A DNA stretch of 64,000 bases from AWTP1-13 sp963775835 (GTDB taxonomy: Bacteria > Pseudomonadota > Alphaproteobacteria > Rhizobiales > Hyphomicrobiaceae), in contig CAVZKV010000012.1 in NCBI GenBank assembly GCA_963775835.1, positions 640,387 through 704,386 of the forward strand. The letters run 5' to 3'. The position numbers were made by a program, and so were the translations under genes. The notes beneath the pieces are model-generated. The model was not told the DNA's origin and made no database searches. It saw nothing but the letters and a program-made list of their open reading frames with translations. Below are positions 43,327 through 53,156 of the stretch, in pieces; the first letter of the stretch is position 1; each line of letters starts with the position of its first letter.

Positions 43327-45813
43327 ATGAACCGGGTCCTCAACGTTGCAACCATTGCGGTCCTGGCGACTGCGGGCCTCGGCGTGGCCCTCCTCGGCGA
43401 GGGCTATACCCCGTTCGTGCTGGCGCTGGTCGCGCTGACCACCATCGTCGGCGTCGGCCTCAACATCCTGGTCGGCCTCACCGGACAAATCTCCATCGGG
43501 CATATCGGCTTTTACGCCATCGGCGCCTATGCCGTGGCGGTCCTCACGCTCAAGGGCATCAATTTTTGGGCGGCACTCGCCGGCGCCGGCGCGCTCGCCG
43601 CGGCGATCGGCGCACTGCTCGCCCTGCCCGCGATCCGCGTTTCCGGCCCCTATCTGGCCATGATGACGATCGCCTTCGCCTTCATCGTGCAGCACACGGC
43701 CATCGAGTGGCGCGAGGTGACAGGCGGCCAAAACGGCCTGATGAACGTGCCACAACCCGCGCTCGGCGGCGGCCTAGTGGGAGAGCGCAGCCTTGCCGTG
43801 ATCGCCACGCTGCTGGCCGCCCTGTCGCTTTATTTCTTTGATCGGTTGGCACGCAGTGCCTGGGGCATGGCGATGATCGCCGTGCGCGACTCGGAGATTG
43901 CCGCCCGCGCCGTCGGCTTCCAGCCGCTCATCATTAAAACCCTCGCCTTTGCCCTCTCCGCCGCGCTCACCGGTGTTGCCGGCGGCGTGTTCGCAGCGCT
44001 GTTTGCCTTTGTCGCGCCCGATAGCTTCCCGTTCTCGCAGTCGATCTTGTTTCTGCTGGCCGTCATCGTCGGCGGTGCCGGCTGGACCCTGGCCCCGGTG
44101 GTCGGCGCCGCCGTAATCGTCGTGCTCCCCGAGTTGATCGCCTCGCTCGCCGAGTACCGCTTGCTGGCATTCGGCGCCTTGTTGCTGTTGGTGCTCTGGT
44201 TGGCGCCCGAAGGCGTCATTGGTCTCATGAGCCGCGCTTTCTCCCGCATCGATCGGGCGACGGCGCGAATGGGCAATTTTTCGCTGCAAGCTTTTTTGGC
44301 GGTTCCGCGCCAGCGCCATGCCCTCGCCGTCGACGGCCTCAGCATCGCCTTTGGCGGGGTGCGCGCGGCCAGCGACGTGACCCTGACCGCCGAACCCGGG
44401 CGCATCACCGCCCTGATCGGCCCGAATGGGGCGGGCAAGACCACCGTGCTCAACATGATCGGTGGCTTCTATGCACCCGACGCCGGCAGCATTCGTTTGG
44501 GCGACGTCGAACTTGCAGGCGCCAGCGCCCAACGGGTGGCGCGCGCCGGCATTGCGCGGACCTATCAGACGACGCAGCTGTTCGGTTCGCTGAGCGTGCT
44601 TGACAATGTCTTGCTGGGTCTGCGCCGAGGCCGCTTGGGCAACCCGTTCGCGGCAGCCGCCGGGAGCGCTGAGCGTCGTGACGCCGAGGGGCTCCTCGCT
44701 TTCGTCGGTTACAAGGGGCCGCTCGGCGTGCCCGCCCGCGACCTCCCCCACGTCGACCGTCGCCTGGTGGAGATTGCCCGCGCGCTCGCCACCCGCCCCA
44801 GCGTGCTGTTGCTCGATGAGCCTGCCGCCGGATTGATGCGTGCCGACAAGATGTTGCTCGTTGGCGTCCTGCGTCAGCTCGCCGACGCCGGCCTCGCCGT
44901 GATTTTGGTGGAGCACGACATGGCGTTGGTCATGGGGCTCTCCGACCAGGTGGTGGTGCTCGACGCCGGACGCCCAATCGCCGCCGGCACCCCCGAGACG
45001 GTACGCGGCGAGCCCCAGGTGCGCGACGCCTACCTTGGCGCCGGCGAATTCGCGGCGCGTCCGCGCTCAGCCCCGCTGGCGGCCGCCCCGCCGCGCCTGC
45101 TGACGGCCGAGGCCCTGCGTGCGGGTTACGGCTCGGTGCCCGTGCTCGACGGGGTGGCCTTCGAGGTCGGGCAAGGCGAACTCGTGACCATGCTCGGCGC
45201 CAACGGTGCCGGCAAGTCGACCACCCTGCGTGCCTTGAGCGGCCTGCTGCGTCCCGTGTCAGGCTCGATCCTGCTCGCCGGCGCAGCCATCGAGAAGCAG
45301 GAGGCCCACCGCATCGTCCGCGACGGCCTGATTTTGGTCCCCGAGGGTCGGCAGGTCTTCCCCGAGCTCAGCGTGCGCGACAACCTCATGCTTGGGGCAC
45401 ACACCCGCAAAGGCAGCGATCTTGAGCGCGAGATTGCTCCACTATTGCAGCGCTTTCCGCGCTTGGCTCAGCGCATCGACAGTCGGGCCGGCTTGTTGTC
45501 CGGCGGTGAGCAGCAGATGCTGGCGATTGCCCGCGGGCTGATGGGAAGGCCGCGCGTGTTGCTGCTGGATGAGCCCTCGCTCGGGCTCGCTCCGGCCAGC
45601 ATCGATGAGCTGTTTGGCACGCTGGCGGAGCTGCGCGACCAAGGCATTACCATCTTGTTGGTCGACCAGATGGCGGCGTTGGCCTTGGCGGTGGCGGATC
45701 GTGGCTACGTGCTGGAACTGGGGCGCATCGTGCGTGCCGACACGGCCATGGCTCTGGCCAAGGATCCGGCGCTGGAAGCCGCCTATCTCGGCGGACAAGA
45801 AGCTGCAGAGTAA
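43327..45813 (+). CDS. Fused LivM-LivG-LivF: ABC permease with two ATP-binding domains
   Basis: A single 828-residue frame holding three subunits that are normally separate. Residues about 1-310 are the LivM permease (GLTGQISIGHIGFYAIGAYA, AWGMAMIAVRDSEIAARAVG). Residues about 335-575 are LivG with Walker A GPNGAGKTT near 365-373, Walker B VLLLDEPAAGL and switch His VEHDMALV. Residues about 595-828 are LivF with Walker A GANGAGKSTT near 624, signature LSGGEQQMLAIARGL and Walker B LLLDEPSLGLAP. The LivG signature reads LPHVDRRLVEIARAL, with Val where the family has Gly. Start at 43327 has GAGGG upstream. Linkers are about 25 and 20 residues. Confidence 0.92.
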   Translation: MNRVLNVATIAVLATAGLGVALLGEGYTPFVLALVALTTIVGVGLNILVGLTGQISIGHIGFYAIGAYAVAVLTLKGINFWAALAGAGALAAAIGALLALPAIRVSGPYLAMMTIAFAFIVQHTAIEWREVTGGQNGLMNVPQPALGGGLVGERSLAVIATLLAALSLYFFDRLARSAWGMAMIAVRDSEIAARAVGFQPLIIKTLAFALSAALTGVAGGVFAALFAFVAPDSFPFSQSILFLLAVIVGGAGWTLAPVVGAAVIVVLPELIASLAEYRLLAFGALLLLVLWLAPEGVIGLMSRAFSRIDRATARMGNFSLQAFLAVPRQRHALAVDGLSIAFGGVRAASDVTLTAEPGRITALIGPNGAGKTTVLNMIGGFYAPDAGSIRLGDVELAGASAQRVARAGIARTYQTTQLFGSLSVLDNVLLGLRRGRLGNPFAAAAGSAERRDAEGLLAFVGYKGPLGVPARDLPHVDRRLVEIARALATRPSVLLLDEPAAGLMRADKMLLVGVLRQLADAGLAVILVEHDMALVMGLSDQVVVLDAGRPIAAGTPETVRGEPQVRDAYLGAGEFAARPRSAPLAAAPPRLLTAEALRAGYGSVPVLDGVAFEVGQGELVTMLGANGAGKSTTLRALSGLLRPVSGSILLAGAAIEKQEAHRIVRDGLILVPEGRQVFPELSVRDNLMLGAHTRKGSDLEREIAPLLQRFPRLAQRIDSRAGLLSGGEQQMLAIARGLMGRPRVLLLDEPSLGLAPASIDELFGTLAELRDQGITILLVDQMAALALAVADRGYVLELGRIVRADTAMALAKDPALEAAYLGGQEAAE

Positions 45814-45819
45814 GAGCGC

Positions 45820-47058
45820 ATGAGCTTCGACGTTGTGCTCAAAGCGGCGCGCCTTGCCGCCAACCCGGAAGCGGTGGTCGACATCGGCATCGCCAACGGC
45901 AAAATCGCCGCCATCGCCCCGGACCTTGACGACGCCGTTGCAGTCGAAGCAATCGGCGGCGGACTGGTCGCCCCCGGCCTGGTCGAGACCCATATTCATC
46001 TCGACAAGTCCTGCATCATCGACCGCTGCAGCATTCGTGAAGGCAGCCTCAAGGAAGCGATCGCGGAAACGGCACGCGCCAAGCGCGCCTTTACCGAGGA
46101 CGACATCTTCGAGCGCGCGCGAGGGACCTTGGAACGCGCCATCCTCGCCGGGACCATGCACATGCGCACCCACGTCGAGGTCGACCCGCGCGTGGGCCTG
46201 AAGGGTTTCCGAGCCGTGCGCGAGCTGGCACGCCGCTATCAGTGGGCCGTCGACCTTTCCATCTGCGTATTTCCTCAGGAAGGCCTTCTCAACGATGCGG
46301 GGTCGGAAGCGTTGCTGGTGGAGGCGTGTCAGGCCGGCGCCGACCTGATCGGCGGCTGCCCGTACGCCGACACCCAGCCGATCGAGCATATCGCGCGCAT
46401 CTTCGCCATTGCTCGCCGCTTTGACTTGGCCGTCGATTTCCATCTCGACTTCGATCTCGACGCCAGCTGGATGCACCTCGAGGAAGTTGTGCGCCAGACC
46501 GAGCACGCCGGCTACGGCGGCCGCGTTACCGTCGGCCATGTCAGCAAACTCTCGGCGGTTCCCTCCGCGCGCCAGATCGAGATCGCTCGCCGGCTGGCCG
46601 ACGCGGGCGTCGCCGTCACCGTGTTGCCCGCCACCGACCTCTTTTTGATGGGGCGCGACAGCGATTACAATGTGCCGCGCGGCGTCACCCGCGCCGATCG
46701 CCTCGCCCAGCACGGCGTGACCTGCTCGCTCGCCAGCAACAATGTATTGAACGCCTTCACGCCCTTCGGCGATGCCTCGCTCATTCGCATGGCCAACCTT
46801 TATGCCAACGTTGCCCAACTCGGCCGACGGGAGGACTTTGAGCGCTGTTTCGACATGATCACGGGGGCCGCGGCCCGGTTAATGAACCTCGATGGCTATG
46901 GCCTGGCCGTCGGCGACCGCGCCGACCTCTTGGTGCTACCCTGCCAAAACGTGGCGGCCGCCGTGACCGAGCTCACCCAGCCCCTCATGGGCTTCAAGCG
47001 GGGCCGCAGGAGTTTCACCCGCCCGCCGACCCAGCTGCATCAGCCCAACTCGGCATGA
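45820..47058 (+). CDS. Amidohydrolase, cytosine deaminase-like
   Basis: Metal-dependent hydrolase, 412 residues, of the cytosine deaminase/N-isopropylammelide amidohydrolase group. The first motif is APGLVETHIHLDKSCIIDRC, in which HxHxDK is characteristic of this group. Others are MHMRTHVEVDPRVGLKGFRA, the central DFHLDFDLDASWMHLEEVVR and VTVGHVSKLSAVP; the late part, CSLASNNVLNAFTPFGDASL, replaces the usual Asp context by Asn-Asn. It starts seven bases after the LivMGF stop, so it is the operon's last gene. Deamination or ring opening of an imported N-heterocycle is likely. Confidence 0.88.
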   Translation: MSFDVVLKAARLAANPEAVVDIGIANGKIAAIAPDLDDAVAVEAIGGGLVAPGLVETHIHLDKSCIIDRCSIREGSLKEAIAETARAKRAFTEDDIFERARGTLERAILAGTMHMRTHVEVDPRVGLKGFRAVRELARRYQWAVDLSICVFPQEGLLNDAGSEALLVEACQAGADLIGGCPYADTQPIEHIARIFAIARRFDLAVDFHLDFDLDASWMHLEEVVRQTEHAGYGGRVTVGHVSKLSAVPSARQIEIARRLADAGVAVTVLPATDLFLMGRDSDYNVPRGVTRADRLAQHGVTCSLASNNVLNAFTPFGDASLIRMANLYANVAQLGRREDFERCFDMITGAAARLMNLDGYGLAVGDRADLLVLPCQNVAAAVTELTQPLMGFKRGRRSFTRPPTQLHQPNSA

Positions 47059-47117
47059 GCCGCCAGCAGGCCAACGACGGCACGAATGCCCGACGAAGGC
47101 CCAGCCAGGCTTGCCCA

Positions 47118-48245
47118 GCCTTTGCACTCGCGAAGTCCCGAGCACCGAGTTCAGGGTCACGGCCACGTCCTGGGTCAGGACACCGTTTCTCGGGCGCACC
47201 GGCCGTTTGCCAGGGCAACTTCTTTGCCTGCGTAAAGGTCGTGACCACCGCCACGGCCGCCCTTTGCCCAAGCTCGGCGTGCCGCGTGGGCGCCGGCGGC
47301 AACAACAGTAAGGGCGAAAGCCTCGAGAACTCCCTGATGCTCGACCTCACGGGCCGATGTGCGATCCGTGCACCAAAATCGATGACCTGAAGGCGGCGGC
47401 GAAGGATCTGATCGATATTGTCATCTGGGACGACCAGACCGCCTACTCCTCGAGGGTGGCGCTCTCGCCCTTTGCCCCGGCCGTCAACGTCGGGAGCTAC
47501 TTCACGCAGCTGACGAATAAATCCGATCGCACCGGCAACGACGACAGCAGCAAAAACATTCACTATCCCTCCAGCTGCATCAAGGACGATGGCAGCGTGC
47601 GGCGCAGCTGCCGCGTGACTCCGACTACAACTCGCCACCCTATATCGCCGCCTAGGCCAAGTGCGTGGTGGAGCGCAGCGGCACGGAACAATACAGCGAT
47701 GCGGCACCGGGGGCCGGCGCCGCACTGCATGTCCAAGTCATGCTCGCCCACGGTCCAGATCATGCCCTTGAGCAAAAACCGCGACGCGCTGAAAGAGGCT
47801 ATCGACGCCTTCGGCACCTGCGGCACCACCGCCGGACAGCTGGGTACCCCCCTTTGCCTGGTATATGCTCTCGCCCAACTGGGCCAACATCTGGCCGGCC
47901 GACAGCACGCCCGCCGCCTACGGCACCGCCAAACTGCGCAAGATCGCCGTGCTGGTGACGGACGGCGTCTACAATACGCTGCAAGCCCATTCCTATGGCG
48001 ACAACAGCAGCCAGGCCGAAACCGCGCGGAACCAGGCGTTGAGCTGTGCAGCAAGATGAAGGATAAGGGCACCGGGATCTATACGGTCGGTTTTCAGCTC
48101 GACAACGACAAAGCCAAAACCATGCTTTCTAGTTGTGCAACCTCGACGGATCACAACTACTCGGCCGCCAATGGCGATCAGCTGGAACAGGCCTTCCGCG
48201 ACATCGCCCTGAAAATCGCCTGCCTGCGCCTGACGCACCAACGCC
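47118..48245 (+). pseudogene. TadG-like pilus assembly protein with VWA domain, broken
   Basis: Fragments in all three frames line up in order with a TadE/TadG family protein. TEFRVTATSWVRTPFLGR comes first, then SLENSLMLDLTG (start of the VWA domain), KIDDLKAAAKDLIDIVIWDD, VVERSGTEQYSDAAPGAGA, CSPTVQIMPLSKNRDALKEA, KLRKIAVLVTDGVYNTLQAH, GTGIYTVGFQLDNDKAKTML and the end LEQAFRDIALKIACLRLTH. At least six frame changes separate them. The N-terminal membrane anchor region is not found. No other tad/cpa genes are near, so this is an isolated remnant. The plus-strand reading frame at 47357-48466 is a chance fusion of pieces. Confidence 0.78.
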
Positions 48246-48293
48246 ATCGGCCCGGCCTCCGACGTGCTTGCAAACGGCGGCGAGCTCCGCGGT

Positions 48294-49649
48294 CTATTTT
48301 GGCGGGGCCTCAACCTTGCGCTGCGGCCCCGTATAGGCGACCCGCCAAATGGTGCCGGCGACGTCGTCGGCGACGAGGAGGGCCCCATCCTTGGCCAGCG
48401 CGATGGCGGCGGGGCGCCCCCACACTTCGGCGCGTTTGCGCCCGGAGACCCAAAAGCCCGTCATGAAATTCTCGTAACTGCCGACGGGGCGGCCATCCTT
48501 GAACGGCACGCGTACGACCTTGTAGCCGGTCGGTGCCGATCGGTTCCACGAGCCTTTGAGGACGGCGAAGACGTTGCCGCGATAGTCGGCGGGAAATTGG
48601 TCGCCCGCGTAGAAGACGAGGTCCATCGCGGAGGAATGCGATTCAAACAGCAGCTCGGGAAGCTTGGAGGCTTTCACCTTCTCGGGCGCCTTGCCGGCAA
48701 AGCCGGGCTGCGGGTGTTGACCGGTGTAGGCATAGGGCCAACCGTAAAACGCACCCGACTCGGGTCGCACCATGTAGTCGGGAACGAGCCTGTCGCCCAG
48801 CCCATCGCGCTCCTGCACCACGGCCCAAAGCTCCCCGGTATCGGGATTGATGGCAAGGCCGCAGGGATTGCGCAGGCCCGAGGCAAACGTGGTCTGGCCC
48901 GACCCGTCAGGCTCGAAGCGTTGGATGGTCGCCTTGACCTGAGGCTCGAGGCCAATGTTGCCGGCCGAGCCGACGCCGACGAACAGCGCCCCGGTTTTGG
49001 GGTCGATCGCCAAGGGGCGATTGGCGTGCCCGCGTACGATGCCGAACACGCCTTTGCTGGTCAGCATCGCTTGCCCGTTGACGTGGGGCGACGGCTTGCG
49101 GCGGGCGGCAGGAACGTCGGCAGCCTTCTTGTCTTCGCCGTGCCCGGTGCGGACGTTGCCCGGCGTGTGCGGGACCTTCCAGATCCCGTCCTGGTCGGCC
49201 ACCAGGATCTCGCCGTCGCGCCACGCCAGTCCATAGGGCTGGTTGAAGCCCTCGGCGTGCCGCTCGATGAACTCGGCCTTGCCGTCGGCGTCGCCGCGAA
49301 GAAGCGTCAAGTAACCGGGTTTCTGCTCGGCAACAATGACATCGCCGTTCGGCAACACCAGCAACCGCCGCGGATGCTGCAGTTTGGCAAACAAGGTGGC
49401 GGTAAAGCCGTCGGGGACCTTCGGCGTCTGCCCGTCGAATGGCAAGGTCAGGGCCGCGTTGGATACGGGCTGCGTTGCGCGCGGGGCGGGTAAGTCCTCG
49501 GGGCGAACGGTATGGGATTTGCCGAGTTCTTGATCGCGCGAAACGATGTCGGTTGTCGCGGCGAGACGCTGGCGCTTGGCGGTTTCGGCAAAGGCCGCAG
49601 GTGTCGCAAGCGTGGCGAGGAGAAGCGCCACGATCAGGCCGATCTTCAT
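48294..49649 (-). CDS. PQQ-dependent sugar dehydrogenase-like (sorbosone dehydrogenase) secreted protein
   Basis: Six-bladed beta-propeller protein, 451 residues. The signal peptide MKIGLIVALLLATLATPAAF ends near AFA-E. The propeller shows HPRRLLVLPNGDVIVAEQKP, NRPLAIDPKTGALFVGVGSA, FASGLRNPCGLAINPDTGEL and the final GRPAAIALAKDGALLVADDV. These match the glucose/sorbosone dehydrogenase family that binds PQQ in related enzymes. GAGGAGG precedes the start at 49649. The electron acceptor and substrate are unknown; no PQQ synthesis genes are in the window. Confidence 0.87.
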   Translation of the reverse strand: MKIGLIVALLLATLATPAAFAETAKRQRLAATTDIVSRDQELGKSHTVRPEDLPAPRATQPVSNAALTLPFDGQTPKVPDGFTATLFAKLQHPRRLLVLPNGDVIVAEQKPGYLTLLRGDADGKAEFIERHAEGFNQPYGLAWRDGEILVADQDGIWKVPHTPGNVRTGHGEDKKAADVPAARRKPSPHVNGQAMLTSKGVFGIVRGHANRPLAIDPKTGALFVGVGSAGNIGLEPQVKATIQRFEPDGSGQTTFASGLRNPCGLAINPDTGELWAVVQERDGLGDRLVPDYMVRPESGAFYGWPYAYTGQHPQPGFAGKAPEKVKASKLPELLFESHSSAMDLVFYAGDQFPADYRGNVFAVLKGSWNRSAPTGYKVVRVPFKDGRPVGSYENFMTGFWVSGRKRAEVWGRPAAIALAKDGALLVADDVAGTIWRVAYTGPQRKVEAPPK

Positions 49650-49696
49650 GCACACCTCCTCGCAAGGCTTGACGGCTTGCACGCGGAGCAGTTACC

Positions 49697-49733
49697 CAAG
49701 AGCAATGTCAGCCAAGAGCAATGTCAGCCAAGA
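49697..49733 (+). repeat. Tandem 16-bp repeat CAAGAGCAATGTCAGC
   Basis: Two perfect copies lie head to tail at 49697-49712 and 49713-49728, with the first five bases of a third. They are about 50 bases upstream of the sugar dehydrogenase start, on the promoter side. They may be a slippage product or a pair of protein-binding sites. Confidence 0.8.
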
Positions 49734-49973
49734 CCTCTTGTCCGCGTCGACTGACCCACGGCGTCAGCCCCAAGAGGGGCGAGATTTGGCGCTGCTGCCG
49801 CCGTCTTTTGCTGCTGCCGTCTTTCTTGCCGGTGTTTTGGGCCGACGCTTGTTGCCAAACGCCGCCTCGCGGCGCGGGGTTCCTCGTGCCCGCCAGGCGA
49901 GCCGAGGCGGGCTCGAGGCCCAGGCGCCCCAAGCCCTGCGCCAAGCGTTGGTTGGGAAAGAAAAGGCGCAGCT

Positions 49974-52900
49974 TTAAGAGAAATCCTTAGGCGAGCGGGC
50001 GAGGTGGGCGGATGCCGTCAGAAATTGCCAGGGCGCAGCCCTGCTGCGCTGGCTTTCCTCGCTCGGGGGATGGCCGGGGCTCAACCATTCGGCGGGAATT
50101 TCCAGGCGACAGCGCACGCCGTCCCAGGCAAAGGCCAACTCGACCGCACCTCCCAGTTCGAACGGAATGAGCTCGCGAATAATGCTGCTGCCGTAGCCCG
50201 ATGGGGGCGGCGCTACGATCTGAGGCCCGCCGATCTCGTGCCAATCGACGACCAGGTGCTCGTGCCTACTATGCTGCGGCCAATGCCAGTTGAGACGCAC
50301 GCGGCCGGCCTCGCTCGAGAACGCCCCATACTTGGCCGAGTTCGTGGTCAGTTCATGCAGAACCATGGCCACCGCCTGGGCCGCCTCGGCTTTCAAGGTG
50401 ACGCTCGGTCCGCTGATCTCGGCGTTATCGCCGGCGTAGGGCGCGAATTCGCGTTCAATCACTTCTGTCAGCGCCACGCCGCGCCAGTTGCTGTGGCTCA
50501 GGAGCTCGTGCGTACCCGCCAAGGATTCGATGCGCTGCTCAAGCGCCGTCACGAAGTCTCCCATCGAGGGCGTCGAATGCTGCGTGTGGCGAATGATGGC
50601 GCCCACCGTCGCCAGCACATTCTTCACGCGGTGGTCCAGCTCGGCGTTGAGAATATTGCGGTGCTCTTCGGCCTGCTTGCGCTCGGTGACGTCGATGTTG
50701 ACACCAACCACGCGCTGCGGACTGCCATCCCCGCCGTCGCAAATGAAGCTGCGCGATTCGATCCAGCGCACCTCGCCATCGCGACGAACGATGCGATACT
50801 CCGTCTCGAATTCGCCCAGTCGTTCACGCAAGGCCCGCCGCCGCACCTCCTCGACCCGCTCAAGATCCTCCAGGTGCATCCCGGCCTGCCAGTCCGCGCG
50901 CGTAATCTCGGTCGTGCCCTCGGGCAAGTCGTGTAGGGCCGCATAGCCCTCCGAGACCTGTAGGGTGTCCGTACTGACGTCATAGGAGTAGCTGCCAACC
51001 AGCGCCGCTTTGGCGGCCAAAGCCAGCTGCAAGGTGCGCTCGGCCAGGGCCAGCTCGGCGCGCTTGCGCTCGCTGATGTCACGCGTCAGTCCTTTGACGC
51101 GCAGCAGCCTGCCGTCACTGTTGAACTCACCCCTCGCCGTCTCCTCCAACCACACCTCGCGCCCATCGCGGCAACAAAAGCGAAAGCATACGGCATAGCC
51201 TGGACGGTCCGGGCGCAGCCGACGTATCTGCGCCTTAAAGCCATCGCGATCATCGGGATGCACGCGGGCAAAAAAGTCGTTGTACCAGTCCGAGGCCTCC
51301 GGCTCGGGCCCAAGTATGGAGGCCGCATTGGCGCTGCGCTGGGATTTGCCCGTCACGGCATTCCATTCGAAGGCGATCACCTGACCGGCCGCCAAGGCGT
51401 CGGCCAACCGCCCTTCGCTTTCCGCCAGCGCCGCTTCGGCCTGCTTGCGCGCGGTGACGTCGATGTTGGTGCCGATGATCCGCTGGGCGGCGCCGTCGCG
51501 GTCGTAGGTGATCAGACTACGCGACTCGATCCAGCGAATCTCGCCGCTCTCGCGCACAAGGCGAAATTCGCAGCGGTGATCGCGCCGCTGCGCCGCCACG
51601 GCCTCAGCGAGGTGGCGGTCGAGCGTGGGCAAGTCGTCTGGATGCACGCGGTGGCGCCAATCGCTCCGGCTTGTCTCCACGCACGCCTCGGGCAGGCCGT
51701 GGATCGCCGCATAGCCTTGCGAGACCTGCATCATGCCCGTGGCGAGGTCGAAGGCAAAGCCCCCGGCTAGCGCCACTTTGCCGGCCAGCGCCAGCTGAGC
51801 GTCGCGTTCGGCCAAGGCTTGCTCGGCGCGCTTGCGATGGGTGATGTCCCGGGTGACCCCGAGCCAGCGGATCGGCTCGCCCGTCGCATCGCGCACGATG
51901 GTGCCCTCGACCGCCACCCAGCGCTCTTGGCCGGGCTCCGTGCCGGACAGCGCCGGCGCCAGCCGGTACTCGAGCTTGCAGCTGCCGCCGCCACGCTTGG
52001 ACGCGGCAAAAGCCGCATCAAGCCGCGGCAGATCCTCTGGATGCACGAAAGGCCTCACCTCGGCCAGGTTGATGGGTGGGGACGCCAGGGAATGCCCATG
52101 AATGAGCTTGTCGCGGGCATCGCTATCGAAGCGCCCGGATTTGGCGTCGATACTCCAGACGCCGAGTTCGACCGCGTCGAGGGCGAGTTGCAGCCGCTCG
52201 TTGGCATCCTTGAGGGCGGCCTCGTTGCGTCGCCGTTCGGCGAACAGGGCCGCAAGGATCAAGGTACAAATGGAAATGGCCAGCAGCGTGGCGCGGGCCG
52301 CATAGACCTGATCGGGGGGATTGGCGTACGCCGGTTCACCGCTGCTGAAGGTCGCCGCCAAGATCACGCCGAAACCGAGGATGAGGGCGGCCGCGGCGGC
52401 AAATACCGGCCGGCATTGGGCCGCCACCAGCACGGGTAAAAGCAGGCCGAGCGGCAGGATGTTGTACCAACCATCCGCCCCCGCGCTGAAGGCCGTGGCG
52501 CTGACAATGGCGAGGGCCGCAAGCGTCAAGGTGGCTTTCGCCACCTCCCACTTGTCAGGCAGGTCGAGCAACAGACCAGGAAGCCCGATCAGCAGGGGTG
52601 CCACGAGGATGCAGCCCAGGGCAGCCGAGGCTACCCAGTTGGCCCAGATCGTGAACAATGGTGCCTCGGGGCTGTGAAACAGGGCAAAACCCGCGGTGCC
52701 GCCGATGCCGGCGAGCGACGTCGCAACGCCCACCACCCCGAAAAACGCCAACACCCGCTGTACGCTGTCGAGACTGAAGCGCGCGCCGAACTGCTGGGTG
52801 ATGAGATGGCCGATCAGGATGGCCTCCCCGGCACTGCAGGCGGCGAAGACGACAGCGCTCGGCAGATTGCGGTCACCCAACAGGTTGGCAGCGAGGGTGG

Positions 52901-53156
52901 CCACCGCCACGCCGATGGCCGTCGGCAGGCGCGCCCAGGATCCGAGTGCGATCAGGGTGCCCGAGGCGATGCCGGTGGCGGGCCAGAAGGCGGCGACGCC
53001 GTCGGGTTTGGTCAAGAGATGCAAACTTAGGTCGGCGGCGAGCAGGTAGGCGCCGCCGACAAGCAGGGAGAGCACCGTTGCGGCGCCGAGGCTCGATGAC
53101 CAGGCCTTGCGCGGCCAAGTGGCAGGAGGGGAAGGTGGCGGCTGCAGGGTATGCAT
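49974..53156 (-). CDS. MASE1 / four-PAS / HWE-type sensor histidine kinase
   Basis: Membrane sensor kinase, 1060 residues from MHTLQPPPSPPATWPRKAWS. Residues about 20-300 are a MASE1 sensor with around eight membrane helices (AFWPATGIASGTLIALGSWA). Four PAS/PAC units follow at about 320-450, 455-575, 580-700 and 705-830, ending in PAC tails such as GVTRDITHRKRAE and GVNIDVTERKQAE. The kinase is of the HWE/HisKA_2 type: ELDHRVKNVLATVGAIIRHT with phospho-His at about 842, HELTTNSAKYGAFSSEAGRV in the ATP lid and the VDWHEIGGP signature. PAS2 and PAS4 are close copies of each other. No response regulator is adjacent, so the partner is elsewhere. Confidence 0.9.
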   Translation of the reverse strand: MHTLQPPPSPPATWPRKAWSSSLGAATVLSLLVGGAYLLAADLSLHLLTKPDGVAAFWPATGIASGTLIALGSWARLPTAIGVAVATLAANLLGDRNLPSAVVFAACSAGEAILIGHLITQQFGARFSLDSVQRVLAFFGVVGVATSLAGIGGTAGFALFHSPEAPLFTIWANWVASAALGCILVAPLLIGLPGLLLDLPDKWEVAKATLTLAALAIVSATAFSAGADGWYNILPLGLLLPVLVAAQCRPVFAAAAALILGFGVILAATFSSGEPAYANPPDQVYAARATLLAISICTLILAALFAERRRNEAALKDANERLQLALDAVELGVWSIDAKSGRFDSDARDKLIHGHSLASPPINLAEVRPFVHPEDLPRLDAAFAASKRGGGSCKLEYRLAPALSGTEPGQERWVAVEGTIVRDATGEPIRWLGVTRDITHRKRAEQALAERDAQLALAGKVALAGGFAFDLATGMMQVSQGYAAIHGLPEACVETSRSDWRHRVHPDDLPTLDRHLAEAVAAQRRDHRCEFRLVRESGEIRWIESRSLITYDRDGAAQRIIGTNIDVTARKQAEAALAESEGRLADALAAGQVIAFEWNAVTGKSQRSANAASILGPEPEASDWYNDFFARVHPDDRDGFKAQIRRLRPDRPGYAVCFRFCCRDGREVWLEETARGEFNSDGRLLRVKGLTRDISERKRAELALAERTLQLALAAKAALVGSYSYDVSTDTLQVSEGYAALHDLPEGTTEITRADWQAGMHLEDLERVEEVRRRALRERLGEFETEYRIVRRDGEVRWIESRSFICDGGDGSPQRVVGVNIDVTERKQAEEHRNILNAELDHRVKNVLATVGAIIRHTQHSTPSMGDFVTALEQRIESLAGTHELLSHSNWRGVALTEVIEREFAPYAGDNAEISGPSVTLKAEAAQAVAMVLHELTTNSAKYGAFSSEAGRVRLNWHWPQHSRHEHLVVDWHEIGGPQIVAPPPSGYGSSIIRELIPFELGGAVELAFAWDGVRCRLEIPAEWLSPGHPPSEESQRSRAAPWQFLTASAHLARSPKDFS

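Noticed and set aside
41373..43355. Minus-strand reading frame of 660 codons across the second Liv operon
   Set aside because: It runs antisense through the binding protein and LivH genes, is rich in His, Gln, Arg and Asp as expected of an antisense frame in GC-rich DNA, and shows no domain.
47357..48466. A 369-codon plus-strand protein
   Set aside because: Only part of it matches TadG; the frame switches in and out of the homologous sequence, so it is a chance fusion in a broken gene.
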